Origin: Tyzzerella sp.
GTDB taxonomy: Bacteria > Bacillota > Clostridia > Lachnospirales > Lachnospiraceae
Length of the DNA: 64,000 bases
NCBI GenBank assembly: GCA_017465565.1
Contig: JAFTWA010000012.1
Coordinates: 21,033-85,032, forward strand
Reading direction: 5' to 3'
Shown: positions 26,514 through 35,426 of the stretch, in pieces
Layout: every line of letters begins with the position of its first letter
Numbering within the stretch: the stretch's first letter is position 1
Program-made: the position numbers and the translations under genes
The notes under the pieces: generated by a model
What the model was told of the DNA's origin: nothing
Databases searched by the model: none
The model's input: the letters and a program-made list of their open reading frames with translations, nothing else

Positions 26514-27446
26514 ATGGTAAAGGAAAAATTACGTGCGAAAATTTTAGATGGGTCATTACAGGATTATAAAACTTATCTCGCTGGCTGCTATCGTGGCTAT
26601 CACATCGTCATCGAATTCAGACAGCCATATTACATAGTCACAATCAATGCCTCATCTACAAATGATGCCAATAATGAAATGCTAAGAGAATTCTTAGCAC
26701 AACACAAAGGAACAGTAAAAAAACTTGCAAAAGCTGAGGCAAATACTCACAAAGTATCACTTTCTGTTGCAGCCCCAAATTTGCAAAAAAATCTTCCTGA
26801 TGTTTTAAACAATTCTATTGCTCCAATCATTAACTATTTGGTAAATGGAAATTATACATCAGGCTGTGAAAACTGTGGAGATACCATGCAGCAGCTCCAC
26901 TGCTATGAAATCAATGGACTTCACCACTATATTTGTGACACATGCGCTAAAGAAATCGAGGCTTCTTTACAAGAAAAGCAAGTAAATATCAAAATGCAGA
27001 AAAGCCAGTTTATTCCTGGACTTATCGGCGCTTTCCTCGGTTCACTCCTTGGCGCCGCCCTGTGGATTCTGATTTACCGCCTTGGTTACATTGCAGGACT
27101 TGCAGGTGCAGTTACTGCTATCTGCGCGCTAAAAGGATACGAAATGTTCGGAAAACATCTGGATAAGAAGGGTGTTATCTGTTCTGTAATCATTATGGTT
27201 GCCATGATTTTCTTTGCAAATAAAATCGCTTGGTCATGGGAAGCATTTGATGCACTGAAAGATTACGGCTACACATTCTCTAACTGCTTCCGCTATTTAG
27301 GTGATATTCTGGAGGCAAGCGGTTTGACTGGAAGCTACTATGGCGATCTGGGAATCGGATATTTCTTGACACTTATCTGTAGTATCGGAAATATTATCAA
27401 TGCATTTAAAACAAGTGCTGGCAGTTATTCAATGAAAAAGATGTAA
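26514..27446 (+). CDS. Membrane protein with a CxxC...CxxC zinc motif, unknown function
   Basis: A 310-residue protein I do not assign to a named family. An N-terminal soluble domain (1-115) is followed by a probable zinc site C118ENC121...C141DTC144 and four hydrophobic segments (about 168-190, 192-208, 220-236, 283-299). The GAGGGGGAAATTTTT leader gives a strong ribosome binding site. It is a single-gene unit with a promoter and a bidirectional terminator, divergent from the BlaI operon, but it shares no operator with it that I can see apart from proximity. Confidence 0.75.
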   Translation: MVKEKLRAKILDGSLQDYKTYLAGCYRGYHIVIEFRQPYYIVTINASSTNDANNEMLREFLAQHKGTVKKLAKAEANTHKVSLSVAAPNLQKNLPDVLNNSIAPIINYLVNGNYTSGCENCGDTMQQLHCYEINGLHHYICDTCAKEIEASLQEKQVNIKMQKSQFIPGLIGAFLGSLLGAALWILIYRLGYIAGLAGAVTAICALKGYEMFGKHLDKKGVICSVIIMVAMIFFANKIAWSWEAFDALKDYGYTFSNCFRYLGDILEASGLTGSYYGDLGIGYFLTLICSIGNIINAFKTSAGSYSMKKM

Positions 27447-27468
27447 GTTTCAACCTCTGTTAACAAGA

Positions 27469-27522
27469 CAAAAAAGTCCATGTAGTGGCACTTTGATATG
27501 CCATTACATGGATTTCTTTTTT
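27469..27522. terminator. Bidirectional terminator
   Basis: Arms 27477-27490 and 27499-27512 form a 14-bp stem with one G-U pair and an 8-base loop, flanked by an A-run on the left and a T-run on the right. It serves the convergent membrane protein and cyclophilin genes. Confidence 0.9.
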
Positions 27523-28135
27523 ATACCCAATCAATTACCGCATCAATTTCTTTTTCCCCAGCCAAATATTCTTCTGTTGGCTGTTTTGTCTTTGGCGGTT
27601 CATATTCGACCCCAAAAGTTTCCACCCATACTCGCTTCATGCGCTGCGGTGTCTTCGGTGTGTAGAATTTAATCGTGCCATTTACTAGTCTTTCATTACA
27701 TGGAGTCTCGTTAATGCAGTCAACCACATCGAATCCTCCAACCACTTTCCCGATTACAGGGAAATTATTGTCTAATCGTTTGTGGTCTCCTGTCATAATA
27801 AAGAACTGAGAACCTGCAGAAATATTGCTGTTTCCGCCACATCCCGCCATTCCTACATAATATTTTTCAAAGGATGGCTGTGGAACTGTATAACCACTTT
27901 CTAAATATTCACCGTCAATGATATAGTCGCAGCCTTCTTCATAGATTCCAGGACGTTTATCACAGTCTGTCTGAAGCACAAAGTCTTTTACCACACGATA
28001 AAAGATTCTGCCATTGTACCAGCCCTTATTTACAAGCCAAATGATTGAACATACTGAGTTATAAGTAATGTCTGGAAATAATTCAATATCTATGATACCG
28101 CCCGCTTCCATTTCGATATGTAATATTGGATTCAT
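27521..28135 (-). CDS. Cyclophilin-type peptidyl-prolyl cis-trans isomerase
   Basis: A 204-residue cytoplasmic cyclophilin that speeds proline isomerisation in folding proteins. Family motifs: FYRVVKDFVLQTDC (around 45-58, with the catalytic Arg), YYVGMAGCGGNSNISAGSQFFIM (GMAGCGG, then SQFFIM), LDNNFPVIGKVVGGFDVVD. There is no signal peptide. AAAGGAGA precedes the ATG. A C-terminal extension of about 40 residues is polar. It is a single-gene unit. Confidence 0.92.
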   Translation of the reverse strand: MNPILHIEMEAGGIIDIELFPDITYNSVCSIIWLVNKGWYNGRIFYRVVKDFVLQTDCDKRPGIYEEGCDYIIDGEYLESGYTVPQPSFEKYYVGMAGCGGNSNISAGSQFFIMTGDHKRLDNNFPVIGKVVGGFDVVDCINETPCNERLVNGTIKFYTPKTPQRMKRVWVETFGVEYEPPKTKQPTEEYLAGEKEIDAVIDWV

Positions 28136-28330
28136 TTTATTTTTTCTCCTTTAATCTTTTGAATATTTTATAACTATAATACAACATTTCATTGTTTTTT
28201 CATAGATTACGTGTTAAATTAAATCTTAATACAAGAATTATATTAATATTCAGAATTTCTTTTTTGAAACATATCAACTTTCAAGGCGTTTCAGCCAAAT
28301 AATTCAAACCAATTAATTTCATATGAAAGC

Positions 28331-28366
28331 GCGTGATGCTTATGAGTGTCTTTTCACGCCCTTTTT
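28331..28366 (+). terminator. Orphan terminator-like hairpin upstream of hicAB
   Basis: GCGTGA (28331-28336) and TCACGC (28354-28359) followed by CCTTTTT. No plus-strand gene ends nearby in this 285-base gap between divergent genes. The remainder of the gap (28136-28330) is AT-rich with no other clear signal. Confidence 0.4.
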
Positions 28367-28375
28367 AACATTTTG

Positions 28376-28404
28376 TTGACAAGTGATACTATATATAATA
28401 CTAT
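28376..28404 (+). promoter_or_regulatory. Promoter of hicAB
   Basis: TTGACA (about 28376-28381), 17 bases, TACTAT (28399-28404), followed by the AAGGGGG ribosome binding site of the toxin gene. Alternative -10 boxes exist in the TA-rich spacer. Confidence 0.6.
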
Positions 28405-28420
28405 TAAGGGGGAATAAATA

Positions 28421-28594
28421 TTGCCAAACATAAGAAAAATACTTGTAAGACAAAAAGGAAGCCATAAACAATATCTTAATGCCGAAACTGGCGAACTTAC
28501 TACAATCAAGCAAGAAAATCCGTTAAAAAAAGTTTATATAATGGATATTCTCAACAGACTTACACAATATGAAGGGAGTAAAAAATGGAAGTAA
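28421..28594 (+). CDS. hicA: HicA-family toxin, shortened (57 residues, TTG start)
   Basis: HicA toxins are small double-stranded-RNA-binding-fold mRNA interferases with a catalytic His in a GSH motif. Here LVRQKGSHKQYLN carries that motif (His15), and the tail is the usual strand-helix-NPLKKVYIMDILNRL-like end. The start is TTG with AAGGGGG upstream; the codon before last is a stop, so no longer form is possible. Compared with family members that read MP-(K/R)IRELI...GF-x-GSH, the first helix seems to be missing (MPNIRKILVRQKGSH). It may be a weak or dead toxin. It overlaps hicB by 10 bases. Confidence 0.65.
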   Translation: MPNIRKILVRQKGSHKQYLNAETGELTTIKQENPLKKVYIMDILNRLTQYEGSKKWK

Positions 28595-28929
28595 AAGATT
28601 ATATGAAACTACCATATACAAGGTTAGTACAAGAAATGAATGATGAGAGCGGTCATTATTTTTACGGAAGAATTCTAGAATTAGATGGGTGCCAAACAAC
28701 AGCAGATACCTTGACTGAATTATATTCAAATTTAAATGAAATCATGGAAAGCTATTTGGAAATTAAAATTGAAAACAATTTAGCAATACCAATACCAGCA
28801 ACAGCCGATAAATACAGTGGGAAATTTGTGGTAAGATTGCCAAAAACACTACATCAAAGATTAGCAATCGAAGCTCACAAAGAGGGCGTAAGCCTGAATC
28901 AATTAGCTTTATATAAACTAGCACTTTAA
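28585..28929 (+). CDS. hicB: HicB-family antitoxin
   Basis: A 114-residue antitoxin. The N-terminal RNase-H-like HicB domain has YTRLVQEMNDESGHYFYGRILELDGCQTTADT (in parts: YTRLVQEMNDE, LDGCQTTADTLTEL) and the C-terminal half has a ribbon-helix-helix DNA-binding segment (GKFVVRLPKTLHQRLAIEA, GVSLNQLALYKL). It neutralises HicA and represses the operon. GAAGGGAG lies before the ATG. The frame is intact although its toxin looks shortened. Confidence 0.88.
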   Translation: MEVKDYMKLPYTRLVQEMNDESGHYFYGRILELDGCQTTADTLTELYSNLNEIMESYLEIKIENNLAIPIPATADKYSGKFVVRLPKTLHQRLAIEAHKEGVSLNQLALYKLAL

Positions 28930-28939
28930 TTCTATGCAA

Positions 28940-28996
28940 AAAGGAGGGTGTCCCAAAAGTCTTTTCAAAATTTAGACTTTTGGGACACCCTCCTTT
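28940..28996. repeat. Perfect 23-bp inverted repeat, bidirectional terminator-like
   Basis: Arms 28940-28962 and 28974-28996 are perfectly complementary around an 11-base loop. The arm reads AAAGGAGGGTGTCCCAAAAG then TCT. It begins 11 bases after the hicB stop and lies 30 bases before the gpsA stop, so it can end both convergent transcripts. The length and the GGTGTCCC core are unlike other terminators here and resemble hairpins that travel with transposon ends. Confidence 0.85.
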
Positions 28997-29025
28997 AAAA
29001 CAATATCGATATTCTTTCGAAGCAA

Positions 29026-30078
29026 TTACACTTCGTATGTAAATGTAAATTCTTCCCATGGAAGGTTTACTGGTTTCTTTTGACAGATGATTTCATCTAC
29101 ATGCATAAGAAGTGGGAAATCCTTTACATCAACAACACCTCTCTTAGCAGCAGCTTTGATTGCACGAGCAACACGTTCTGCTACTACAAGCGATTCTAAT
29201 GTTACACCGTTTAATTCTGCTTTTGCTTTGTCGATGTTTAATCCACGACCAAGCAAGATACCAACAAGTCTTGTACGTCCACCATATACTGTTACGTAAA
29301 GGTCTCCGTATCCAACTGTCATATTTTCAAGCGTAGCTGTTCCTTGGTATTCGAAAAGTCTGTACATTTCTTTTACAGCTTGTCCGAAGATAGCAGCTTG
29401 TGAGTTAAAGTGTAATTCACTATCAAGACCAAATTCCTTTTGGTTTAAACCGATTGTTAATGCAATACCGAGAGCATAACCATTCTTTAATGCTACTGCA
29501 CTTTCAATACCTGTTACGTCTGTTGAAAGACTGATGTGATAGTAAGAAGTTGTCATCACTTCCTTCATCATTTTTAATGTTTCCAAATCGCGTCCACAGA
29601 AAGCAACTTCTGTTTGATCGTGGAATACTAATTCGTAACTTGTACATGGTCCACCAATTGCATTGATTGAAAGGTTTTTACCCATTTCTCTGCATTTTGC
29701 TTCCCAAACGTCTGGGTATGTAAGTAATTTACCTTCTTCTGTGTCTACAAGACCTTTTGTTACACTGAGTACTGGAATTTCTTCTGGTACTAATGGAAGG
29801 ATTACATCACCAAACCAATCAACACCAAAGCTTGAAACACCACCAATGATAAATGTAGAACCTGCGATTGCTTCTTCTACTTCTTCGATTTGATAATATT
29901 TAAGACCTGCTGGGAATGGTCTGTCAAATTTAAGATGTTTGTCAGTTGCGCGACAAGCATCGATAATTTCTCTATCTAAATGTGTACCTACTAAACGAAC
30001 TTCGTGTCCATTTTCTCTTGCTGGGAATGCTAATGCAGAACCCATCATACCTGCTCCAATAATTGTTACAATTGCCAT
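29026..30078 (-). CDS. gpsA: NAD(P)H-dependent glycerol-3-phosphate dehydrogenase
   Basis: Reduces dihydroxyacetone phosphate to sn-glycerol-3-phosphate for membrane lipid synthesis. The 350-residue protein starts MAIVTIIGAGMMGSALAFP with the dinucleotide-binding GxGxxG, and has SVTKGLV, AIGGPCTSYEL and the catalytic-Lys region GIESAVALKNGYALGIALT. It is a divergent member of the family: the second domain matches gpsA, but the sequence around the middle is unlike the common enzyme. The start is chosen by AAAGGAG; a longer frame without a site adds 20 residues. It lies after the glycosidase operon but is set off by a 119-base gap. Confidence 0.85.
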   Translation of the reverse strand: MAIVTIIGAGMMGSALAFPARENGHEVRLVGTHLDREIIDACRATDKHLKFDRPFPAGLKYYQIEEVEEAIAGSTFIIGGVSSFGVDWFGDVILPLVPEEIPVLSVTKGLVDTEEGKLLTYPDVWEAKCREMGKNLSINAIGGPCTSYELVFHDQTEVAFCGRDLETLKMMKEVMTTSYYHISLSTDVTGIESAVALKNGYALGIALTIGLNQKEFGLDSELHFNSQAAIFGQAVKEMYRLFEYQGTATLENMTVGYGDLYVTVYGGRTRLVGILLGRGLNIDKAKAELNGVTLESLVVAERVARAIKAAAKRGVVDVKDFPLLMHVDEIICQKKPVNLPWEEFTFTYEV

Positions 30079-30121
30079 GATTCTTTTCTCCTTTTGTTTG
30101 TCAATGATACATGTGTGGTCG

Positions 30122-30150
30122 CCTCGTCTATCGAACAATCATAGACGAGG
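30122..30150. promoter_or_regulatory. Hairpin in the gpsA upstream region
   Basis: CCTCGTCTAT (30122-30131) and ATAGACGAGG (30141-30150) form a perfect 10-bp stem. On the minus strand no U-tract follows, so it is more likely a leader structure or operator for gpsA than a terminator. A weak TTTGCA-17-TAAATA promoter lies just upstream. Confidence 0.45.
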
Positions 30151-30197
30151 TTTCTCTTTATTTATTTACTTATTTTAAACCTTTCTGCAAATCACTT

Positions 30198-33023
30198 TTA
30201 TAGAAATTTCACAAATGAATACTGCTTGCTTTCCCTATCGCATTCTCCGTCTTTATAACGCAAAACAAAATCAAACATTTGTGGCGCTGCCAAATCCGGT
30301 TCTGGATCTGGGCCATAATGATGTGGACCAAGCAAATTTCGATTTCCCGAATATACTGTTATTTGAGCTACATTATCTCCCTTTTTCACATAGTTACTAA
30401 TATCTGGTGCGTCCTCAAAATATTTTTTTTCTACAGAAATTCCATTCACCTTCACATACGCCAAGTGTGAATTTTGTGGTAATTTCAGTCTACAAGGCAG
30501 TCCATCACTTTTAAATTGAACATTAAAAGTCATGCAACCTGCAAAAAAAGGATATCCATCCTTCACAGTATCTGTCACGATTTCTGTTCTCTTATCGATG
30601 TAGAAGTTGCCATCATTAAAATAAATTCCTTTTTCCATATCAACAACATACTCATCTTCTGAATATACGGCAAAGTCACCTTGCAAATAGCAAGCTTCAA
30701 TCGTTGTATTATACACAAGACAATTACGCAAACTTTCTGTTACACCTTCACCAAATAATGCGTAATATACATTTTCGCTTTCCCAAAAATGAATTTTGAT
30801 TACAACTTCATTTTTTCCTACCTTACACCAAGGAGTAATATCCGCTTTTCCTATTCTCTTTTCAAAATCAGATATTCCGTCGAATTTCATTTCAACTCCG
30901 TTGATAGTGCAACTCAAATTATTCATATCTTCTGTCAGGAAGCTTATTTTTTCAGGTATTGTTTTTACAAAAAAGGAGTATTTTAGCCACAAATCCCCCT
31001 CATATCTCATTTCCAAAAGGTCATTGAATACTTTTGTAAAACTACACTCTTCACTAAATTTCAAGCCATCGTATGACACACAAATTCTATCAAGTGTCAT
31101 ATAATTATCACTGGTTTCTACCATTTCCATAGATGTAGGAAGTAAGATTTCTTCAAGCATCTTTTCTTCAGGCACAATCTCTTGTGAATAATAAAGAATC
31201 TTACTCTGTCCTGGTCTGAATGTCATAGTGCTTGGTTGTTGATAAAAGCTATCCCTTTCAATATCATATCCTTTGAAAGATTGGAAGTCTCCTTTAAATG
31301 TCACTGTATAGTTTTCCTTTTCACTAACATTTACCACATAAATAAAACGATTACCCTTGGCATCCTTATGTAAAGTCGATAGAATCTCTGTATCTGTCTT
31401 GTTTATCATGTAATCTTGTGTCGCGCGTATATCTTCTATCGTGGTATTGTTTTCAAATGAATATTTGTAAGGTTCTCCTTCCAAATAATTTGGAACACCA
31501 TTCATAAATAACATTTTCCCACCACATCTATAGAACACTTTGAATAACTCGTGATTTTTTCTCGATATAGTCTCTGTCTTTGGAAATACGATAGTATCAT
31601 AAGCACATTGTCCAACCTGTAAAATTCCATTTTGGCTTGTTCCATGTTTTTCCAAAATAGTTTCATCAATAATATGGTACGGAACATTCATTTTCGATAA
31701 CATCGAGATTGTGTTTTCATAAGACTCTTCCAACTCTGTCTCTGCAGTATAATCATCATGTTTATAGTAAAAGTACTTACTTCGTATAGGACAGAACACA
31801 GCTACTCGCACGATTTCGTCACTTTCTCCTAATAAACAACCTAGCTTTGTAAAATACTCATTAAATGTTTTTATATCTTTTCTCACCCATGGTGTTACTG
31901 GAGAAAAATGCATCGGATAGTCACGCTTTCTCTGACCCGTTTCAGAATAAGGAAGTAAATGATGACATAGCAAATTTACACCGCACACATATTGAAGTTC
32001 TGCAATTCGTTTCAATTCAGCTGGGGTACTGTTCCATCCACATCCTGCAAATGTTTCTGTAATCACACGTTTTTTTCCTAATTGTCTTGCAACAGAGGAA
32101 ACTTGTTTTGCAGCAACTGGTGACGATAAAGATTTACGCAACTTATCAATGCCAGGAATATGTTCATATTCATAAAATGGCATAATTCCTGCACAACCTC
32201 TCATTTGCCCAGCCAATGAAGACTCTTCATAATAATGTCCTGTAAGCCTCACACCATTATTATCACACCATTCATATATGTTTTTTGCAAATGCTGACAG
32301 CATCAATTCCTGCATACACATCCAATACTTATAACGAAATGCTCTATATCCATTCTTTTCGACAAACATATGGCCTAGACCATCTAAGAGATCTTCCCCA
32401 TACTTTTCCCTGTAATACACAGGCAAAACACGGGTATATGGATGCTGCCATCTTTGGTACTGTGGTTCGTCCGTAAAAAATCCCGCTGTTAATTTACTAA
32501 ATTCTTCACCAAGCTCACATTTGTATCGTTCATGAGTTTCTATGATAAATTGGTCTACTACTTCCTTGTTCAAAATATCTGCAGTTGATACCGATATATG
32601 TTCATAAACATTTAGACATTTCCCTAGAACTTCTTCTGGTTTTCTCACACGAATAAGATTTTCACCACTAATATCATAAGAGACCAATGCATTCTCATCA
32701 TAATCACCAATAAAATATGTCAAATATCTGTCCCTGTTTGACTCTTGTTCTAATAGTTTTCCTCCAACAAACCCGCTTGGCCATCCATTTTCATCATATG
32801 CCCATGCGCTCATTCCAAGTTCTTTCGCTTCCTCACAACATGCTCTTATACAGTGAAACCACTCTTCACTTAGATATTCAATACTCAGTCCTCCTCTGGC
32901 ATGCATAAAAAAACCACCAAACCCAACATCATTCATCCATCTGATTTGTTCTATTAATTCTTTTTCTTCAAGTTTATCGTTCCAGCTCCAAAATGGAATT
33001 GGCCTATAATCTTTATCTGTCAT
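30198..33023 (-). CDS. GH106-like glycoside hydrolase (probable alpha-L-rhamnosidase)
   Basis: A 941-residue protein without a signal peptide. The N-terminal catalytic region has the pattern seen in GH106-type proteins: PFWSWNDKLEEKELIEQIRWM, GFGGFFMHARGGL, YLSEEWF, AWAYDENGWPSGFVGG, later FFTDEPQYQRW and TETFAGCGW. A C-terminal beta-sandwich part follows. GH106 enzymes remove alpha-L-rhamnose. Substrate is inferred from family only. It is the last glycosidase gene of the operon, 30 bases after the phosphoglucomutase-like gene. Confidence 0.75.
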   Translation of the reverse strand: MTDKDYRPIPFWSWNDKLEEKELIEQIRWMNDVGFGGFFMHARGGLSIEYLSEEWFHCIRACCEEAKELGMSAWAYDENGWPSGFVGGKLLEQESNRDRYLTYFIGDYDENALVSYDISGENLIRVRKPEEVLGKCLNVYEHISVSTADILNKEVVDQFIIETHERYKCELGEEFSKLTAGFFTDEPQYQRWQHPYTRVLPVYYREKYGEDLLDGLGHMFVEKNGYRAFRYKYWMCMQELMLSAFAKNIYEWCDNNGVRLTGHYYEESSLAGQMRGCAGIMPFYEYEHIPGIDKLRKSLSSPVAAKQVSSVARQLGKKRVITETFAGCGWNSTPAELKRIAELQYVCGVNLLCHHLLPYSETGQRKRDYPMHFSPVTPWVRKDIKTFNEYFTKLGCLLGESDEIVRVAVFCPIRSKYFYYKHDDYTAETELEESYENTISMLSKMNVPYHIIDETILEKHGTSQNGILQVGQCAYDTIVFPKTETISRKNHELFKVFYRCGGKMLFMNGVPNYLEGEPYKYSFENNTTIEDIRATQDYMINKTDTEILSTLHKDAKGNRFIYVVNVSEKENYTVTFKGDFQSFKGYDIERDSFYQQPSTMTFRPGQSKILYYSQEIVPEEKMLEEILLPTSMEMVETSDNYMTLDRICVSYDGLKFSEECSFTKVFNDLLEMRYEGDLWLKYSFFVKTIPEKISFLTEDMNNLSCTINGVEMKFDGISDFEKRIGKADITPWCKVGKNEVVIKIHFWESENVYYALFGEGVTESLRNCLVYNTTIEACYLQGDFAVYSEDEYVVDMEKGIYFNDGNFYIDKRTEIVTDTVKDGYPFFAGCMTFNVQFKSDGLPCRLKLPQNSHLAYVKVNGISVEKKYFEDAPDISNYVKKGDNVAQITVYSGNRNLLGPHHYGPDPEPDLAAPQMFDFVLRYKDGECDRESKQYSFVKFL

Positions 33024-33053
33024 TATTAACTAGTCTCCATTTCATAATTCGAT

Positions 33054-33701
33054 TTACTCCAATATAACAAGTAAATCCTCAAATGTTGCTAAATTATATT
33101 CTGCTTTTCTGCTTGCAGTTGCATTTCCAATGGCTGCTGAATGCATACCGCCTGCAAGCGCCGCTTCTATTCCTGCATCTGCATCTTCTACCACCAAACA
33201 TTCTTGCGGTTGTAAACCCAAGAACTCTGCACCTTTTACAAATACTTCTGGATCTGGTTTTGAATTTGTAATATTGGTACCATCAGAAATAGCATCAAAT
33301 TTTCCGAGCAAATTCACTCGCTCTAAAATATACTTTGCATTCTTCGAAGACGAACCAACAGCCAAGTGATACCCTCTTCTTTTTAATTCATTTAATGTAT
33401 CTCGAACACTATCTGTAACATCTGATGGTTGCATTTTTTCTAATAATTTTTTATAAATATCATTCTTCTTTTCAGCAAGCGCTACTTTTTCTCCTTTCGA
33501 AAGAGGTTCACCGTGATAATTACGAAGAATAATCTCTAACGACTCCATACGGCTCACACCTCGCAGGAGATTGTTGATTTCTTTATCAAAATATACTCCC
33601 ATTTCATCCGCCGTGATTTTCCATGCTTCATAATGGAGTTCATCTGTAAATACGATTACGCCATCTAAATCAAAAATAATACCCTTAATTTCTGGATTCA
33701 T
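33054..33701 (-). CDS. pgmB: Beta-phosphoglucomutase-like HAD phosphatase
   Basis: HAD-superfamily enzyme, 215 residues, with motif I DLDGVIVFTD (Asp11 nucleophile, Asp13 acid/base), cap domain LLRGVSRMESLEIIL typical of beta-phosphoglucomutase, motif II VGSSSKNAKYILE and motif IV VVEDADAGIEAA. Beta-PGM turns beta-glucose-1-phosphate into glucose-6-phosphate; a related hexose phosphate is possible here because no GH65 phosphorylase is in the operon. The start MNPEIKGIIF is preferred since GAGG lies eight bases upstream; a TTG eight codons earlier is the alternative. Confidence 0.8.
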   Translation of the reverse strand: MNPEIKGIIFDLDGVIVFTDELHYEAWKITADEMGVYFDKEINNLLRGVSRMESLEIILRNYHGEPLSKGEKVALAEKKNDIYKKLLEKMQPSDVTDSVRDTLNELKRRGYHLAVGSSSKNAKYILERVNLLGKFDAISDGTNITNSKPDPEVFVKGAEFLGLQPQECLVVEDADAGIEAALAGGMHSAAIGNATASRKAEYNLATFEDLLVILE

Positions 33702-33750
33702 GATTTTTACCTCGTCTATATTCAAACTATGTTTATCTTATGATTTGTAT

Positions 33751-35415
33751 TTAACCAAGTCGTGCATCCCATTTTCCACAGAACGGATCAATTGGGCTCT
33801 TTCCGCGAAACTGGCTTTTTCCAATCAATTTATCTACCAAAACTTCCACCATATCGTCGTTGGAATTGTAACAATTAATATATGTCTTCACTCTCGGAAT
33901 ATCTAACAAATGATATGGATTTTCTAGAGACACAAAAATTGTCGGTATCTCTTCAATATTATGTGGACATTTGGCTCCCCATTCAATTCGAACTACAGTC
34001 TGATTGGAACGCGTCTTTAAATTAGCAACGTAAAGAATGTAAGCATACTTTTCTGCTCTTGGAATACCTGTTTCTGCACCAAAAATCTCTACATCGAATC
34101 CCTCTGCAATCAAACGCTCATACACAGCCTGACAAGGCTTTGTTTCAATTGGTTTCGGTTCTCCATATCGATTTTCCAATGGAATAAACAAAATGCGTTT
34201 ACCTGGTTTTAGTGGCAATACATCTTTTTGCTCTTTTACTAGTGTAATAGCTTTTTCCGCACATTCCTTTGCCCATTTCCTATGTTCACCACATCCAACT
34301 ACTTTTCTTGCCTCTTCCACAGATGGCATCTTCGTAGACTTATGTAATCCAATAGCAGCTTTCAACGCTAACACTCGCATTGCTGCTTCTTCTAATCTCT
34401 GTTCTGATAGAATTCCTGTTTCTAATCCTTCTTTCATAAAACGAAAATCTTCTGCAGCAACTCTTGTGAATAAAAACATATCTGCTCCTGCCTCAATTGC
34501 ATATGGCACTGCTCTATTTCTTGGCATGGCATTTGTAAATCCTGCCATCAACGTAGAATCTGTTACAATAAGTCCATTGAATCCAAGCTTTTCACGAAGA
34601 AGTCCATTCATTAATTCTTTCGACAAGCTGCCCGGAAGAATTTCTTCATCCTTAAGATTTGGATTTAATGCTTTACTATAAGCTGGCTGCATAATGTGTG
34701 CCGCCATAACAGACAATGCTCCAGCATCAATAGACGCTTTATATGCTTTTCCAAATGTCTCGTCCCATTCTTCACAAGACATCATATTCAGGCTTGCAAG
34801 AAGATGCTGGTCTCTTTCATCCACTCCATCTCCTGGGAAATGCTTAATTGTCGCAGCAATTCCTTCCTCCTGAATTGTTTCTACAAAAATCTTTCCCATT
34901 CTCGCTACACGCTCTGGGTCTGAACCAAATGTTCTTGTATTTGTGATTGGATTGTGATATTCAAAATCGATATCAATCACTGGGGAATAGGTCCAATTAG
35001 CACCAACTGCTCTTGCTTCCCGCGCGCAGACTCTTGCCATCTTTCTTACCATTTCATCATCATCTGTGGCTGCAACGCCCATTGGCGACGCAAACGCTGT
35101 TCCCTCTTTAACGATTCCATTGCCACCTTTTTCCAAGTTCGCAACTACAAGGGCTGGTACGAATGCTCTATTTTGTATTTTTGTTGTGAACGCATGTGCC
35201 GTTTCTAATGACATTGCACGATAAAGAACTCCTCCCGGAATTCCGCCAAACGAATCTATCATTTCCGAAAACTCTGCATCGTTTCCTTCACGAATGTCCA
35301 GGCAAAAAAGCTGTGCGATTTTTTGGCTTGTTGCCATCTTTTGAAGCGTATTTTCTACCCAGAAAACTGCTTCTTCATCTAAATAAAAAGGCTTACTTTT
35401 CAAATTCATTTTCAT
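33751..35415 (-). CDS. GH3 glycoside hydrolase, NagZ-like
   Basis: A 554-residue cytoplasmic GH3 enzyme. The TIM-barrel domain has NPITNTRTFGSDPERVARMG, KHFPGDG (191-197) and the nucleophile motif GLIVTDSTLM (Asp286). The RDQH sequence after KHFPGDG keeps the Asp-x-His dyad (Asp202, His204) that serves as general acid/base in NagZ-type beta-N-acetylhexosaminidases, so a hexosaminidase or a related phosphorylase is more likely than a beta-glucosidase. A second domain (about 370-554) is present. AAAGGGATG precedes the ATG. Operon member. Confidence 0.85.
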   Translation of the reverse strand: MKMNLKSKPFYLDEEAVFWVENTLQKMATSQKIAQLFCLDIREGNDAEFSEMIDSFGGIPGGVLYRAMSLETAHAFTTKIQNRAFVPALVVANLEKGGNGIVKEGTAFASPMGVAATDDDEMVRKMARVCAREARAVGANWTYSPVIDIDFEYHNPITNTRTFGSDPERVARMGKIFVETIQEEGIAATIKHFPGDGVDERDQHLLASLNMMSCEEWDETFGKAYKASIDAGALSVMAAHIMQPAYSKALNPNLKDEEILPGSLSKELMNGLLREKLGFNGLIVTDSTLMAGFTNAMPRNRAVPYAIEAGADMFLFTRVAAEDFRFMKEGLETGILSEQRLEEAAMRVLALKAAIGLHKSTKMPSVEEARKVVGCGEHRKWAKECAEKAITLVKEQKDVLPLKPGKRILFIPLENRYGEPKPIETKPCQAVYERLIAEGFDVEIFGAETGIPRAEKYAYILYVANLKTRSNQTVVRIEWGAKCPHNIEEIPTIFVSLENPYHLLDIPRVKTYINCYNSNDDMVEVLVDKLIGKSQFRGKSPIDPFCGKWDARLG

Positions 35416-35426
35416 CGCTCATCCCT

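Noticed and set aside
30122-30150. Hairpin read as an intrinsic terminator of the glycan operon
   Set aside because: No U-tract follows on the minus strand; the T-rich flank is on the wrong side for that transcript.
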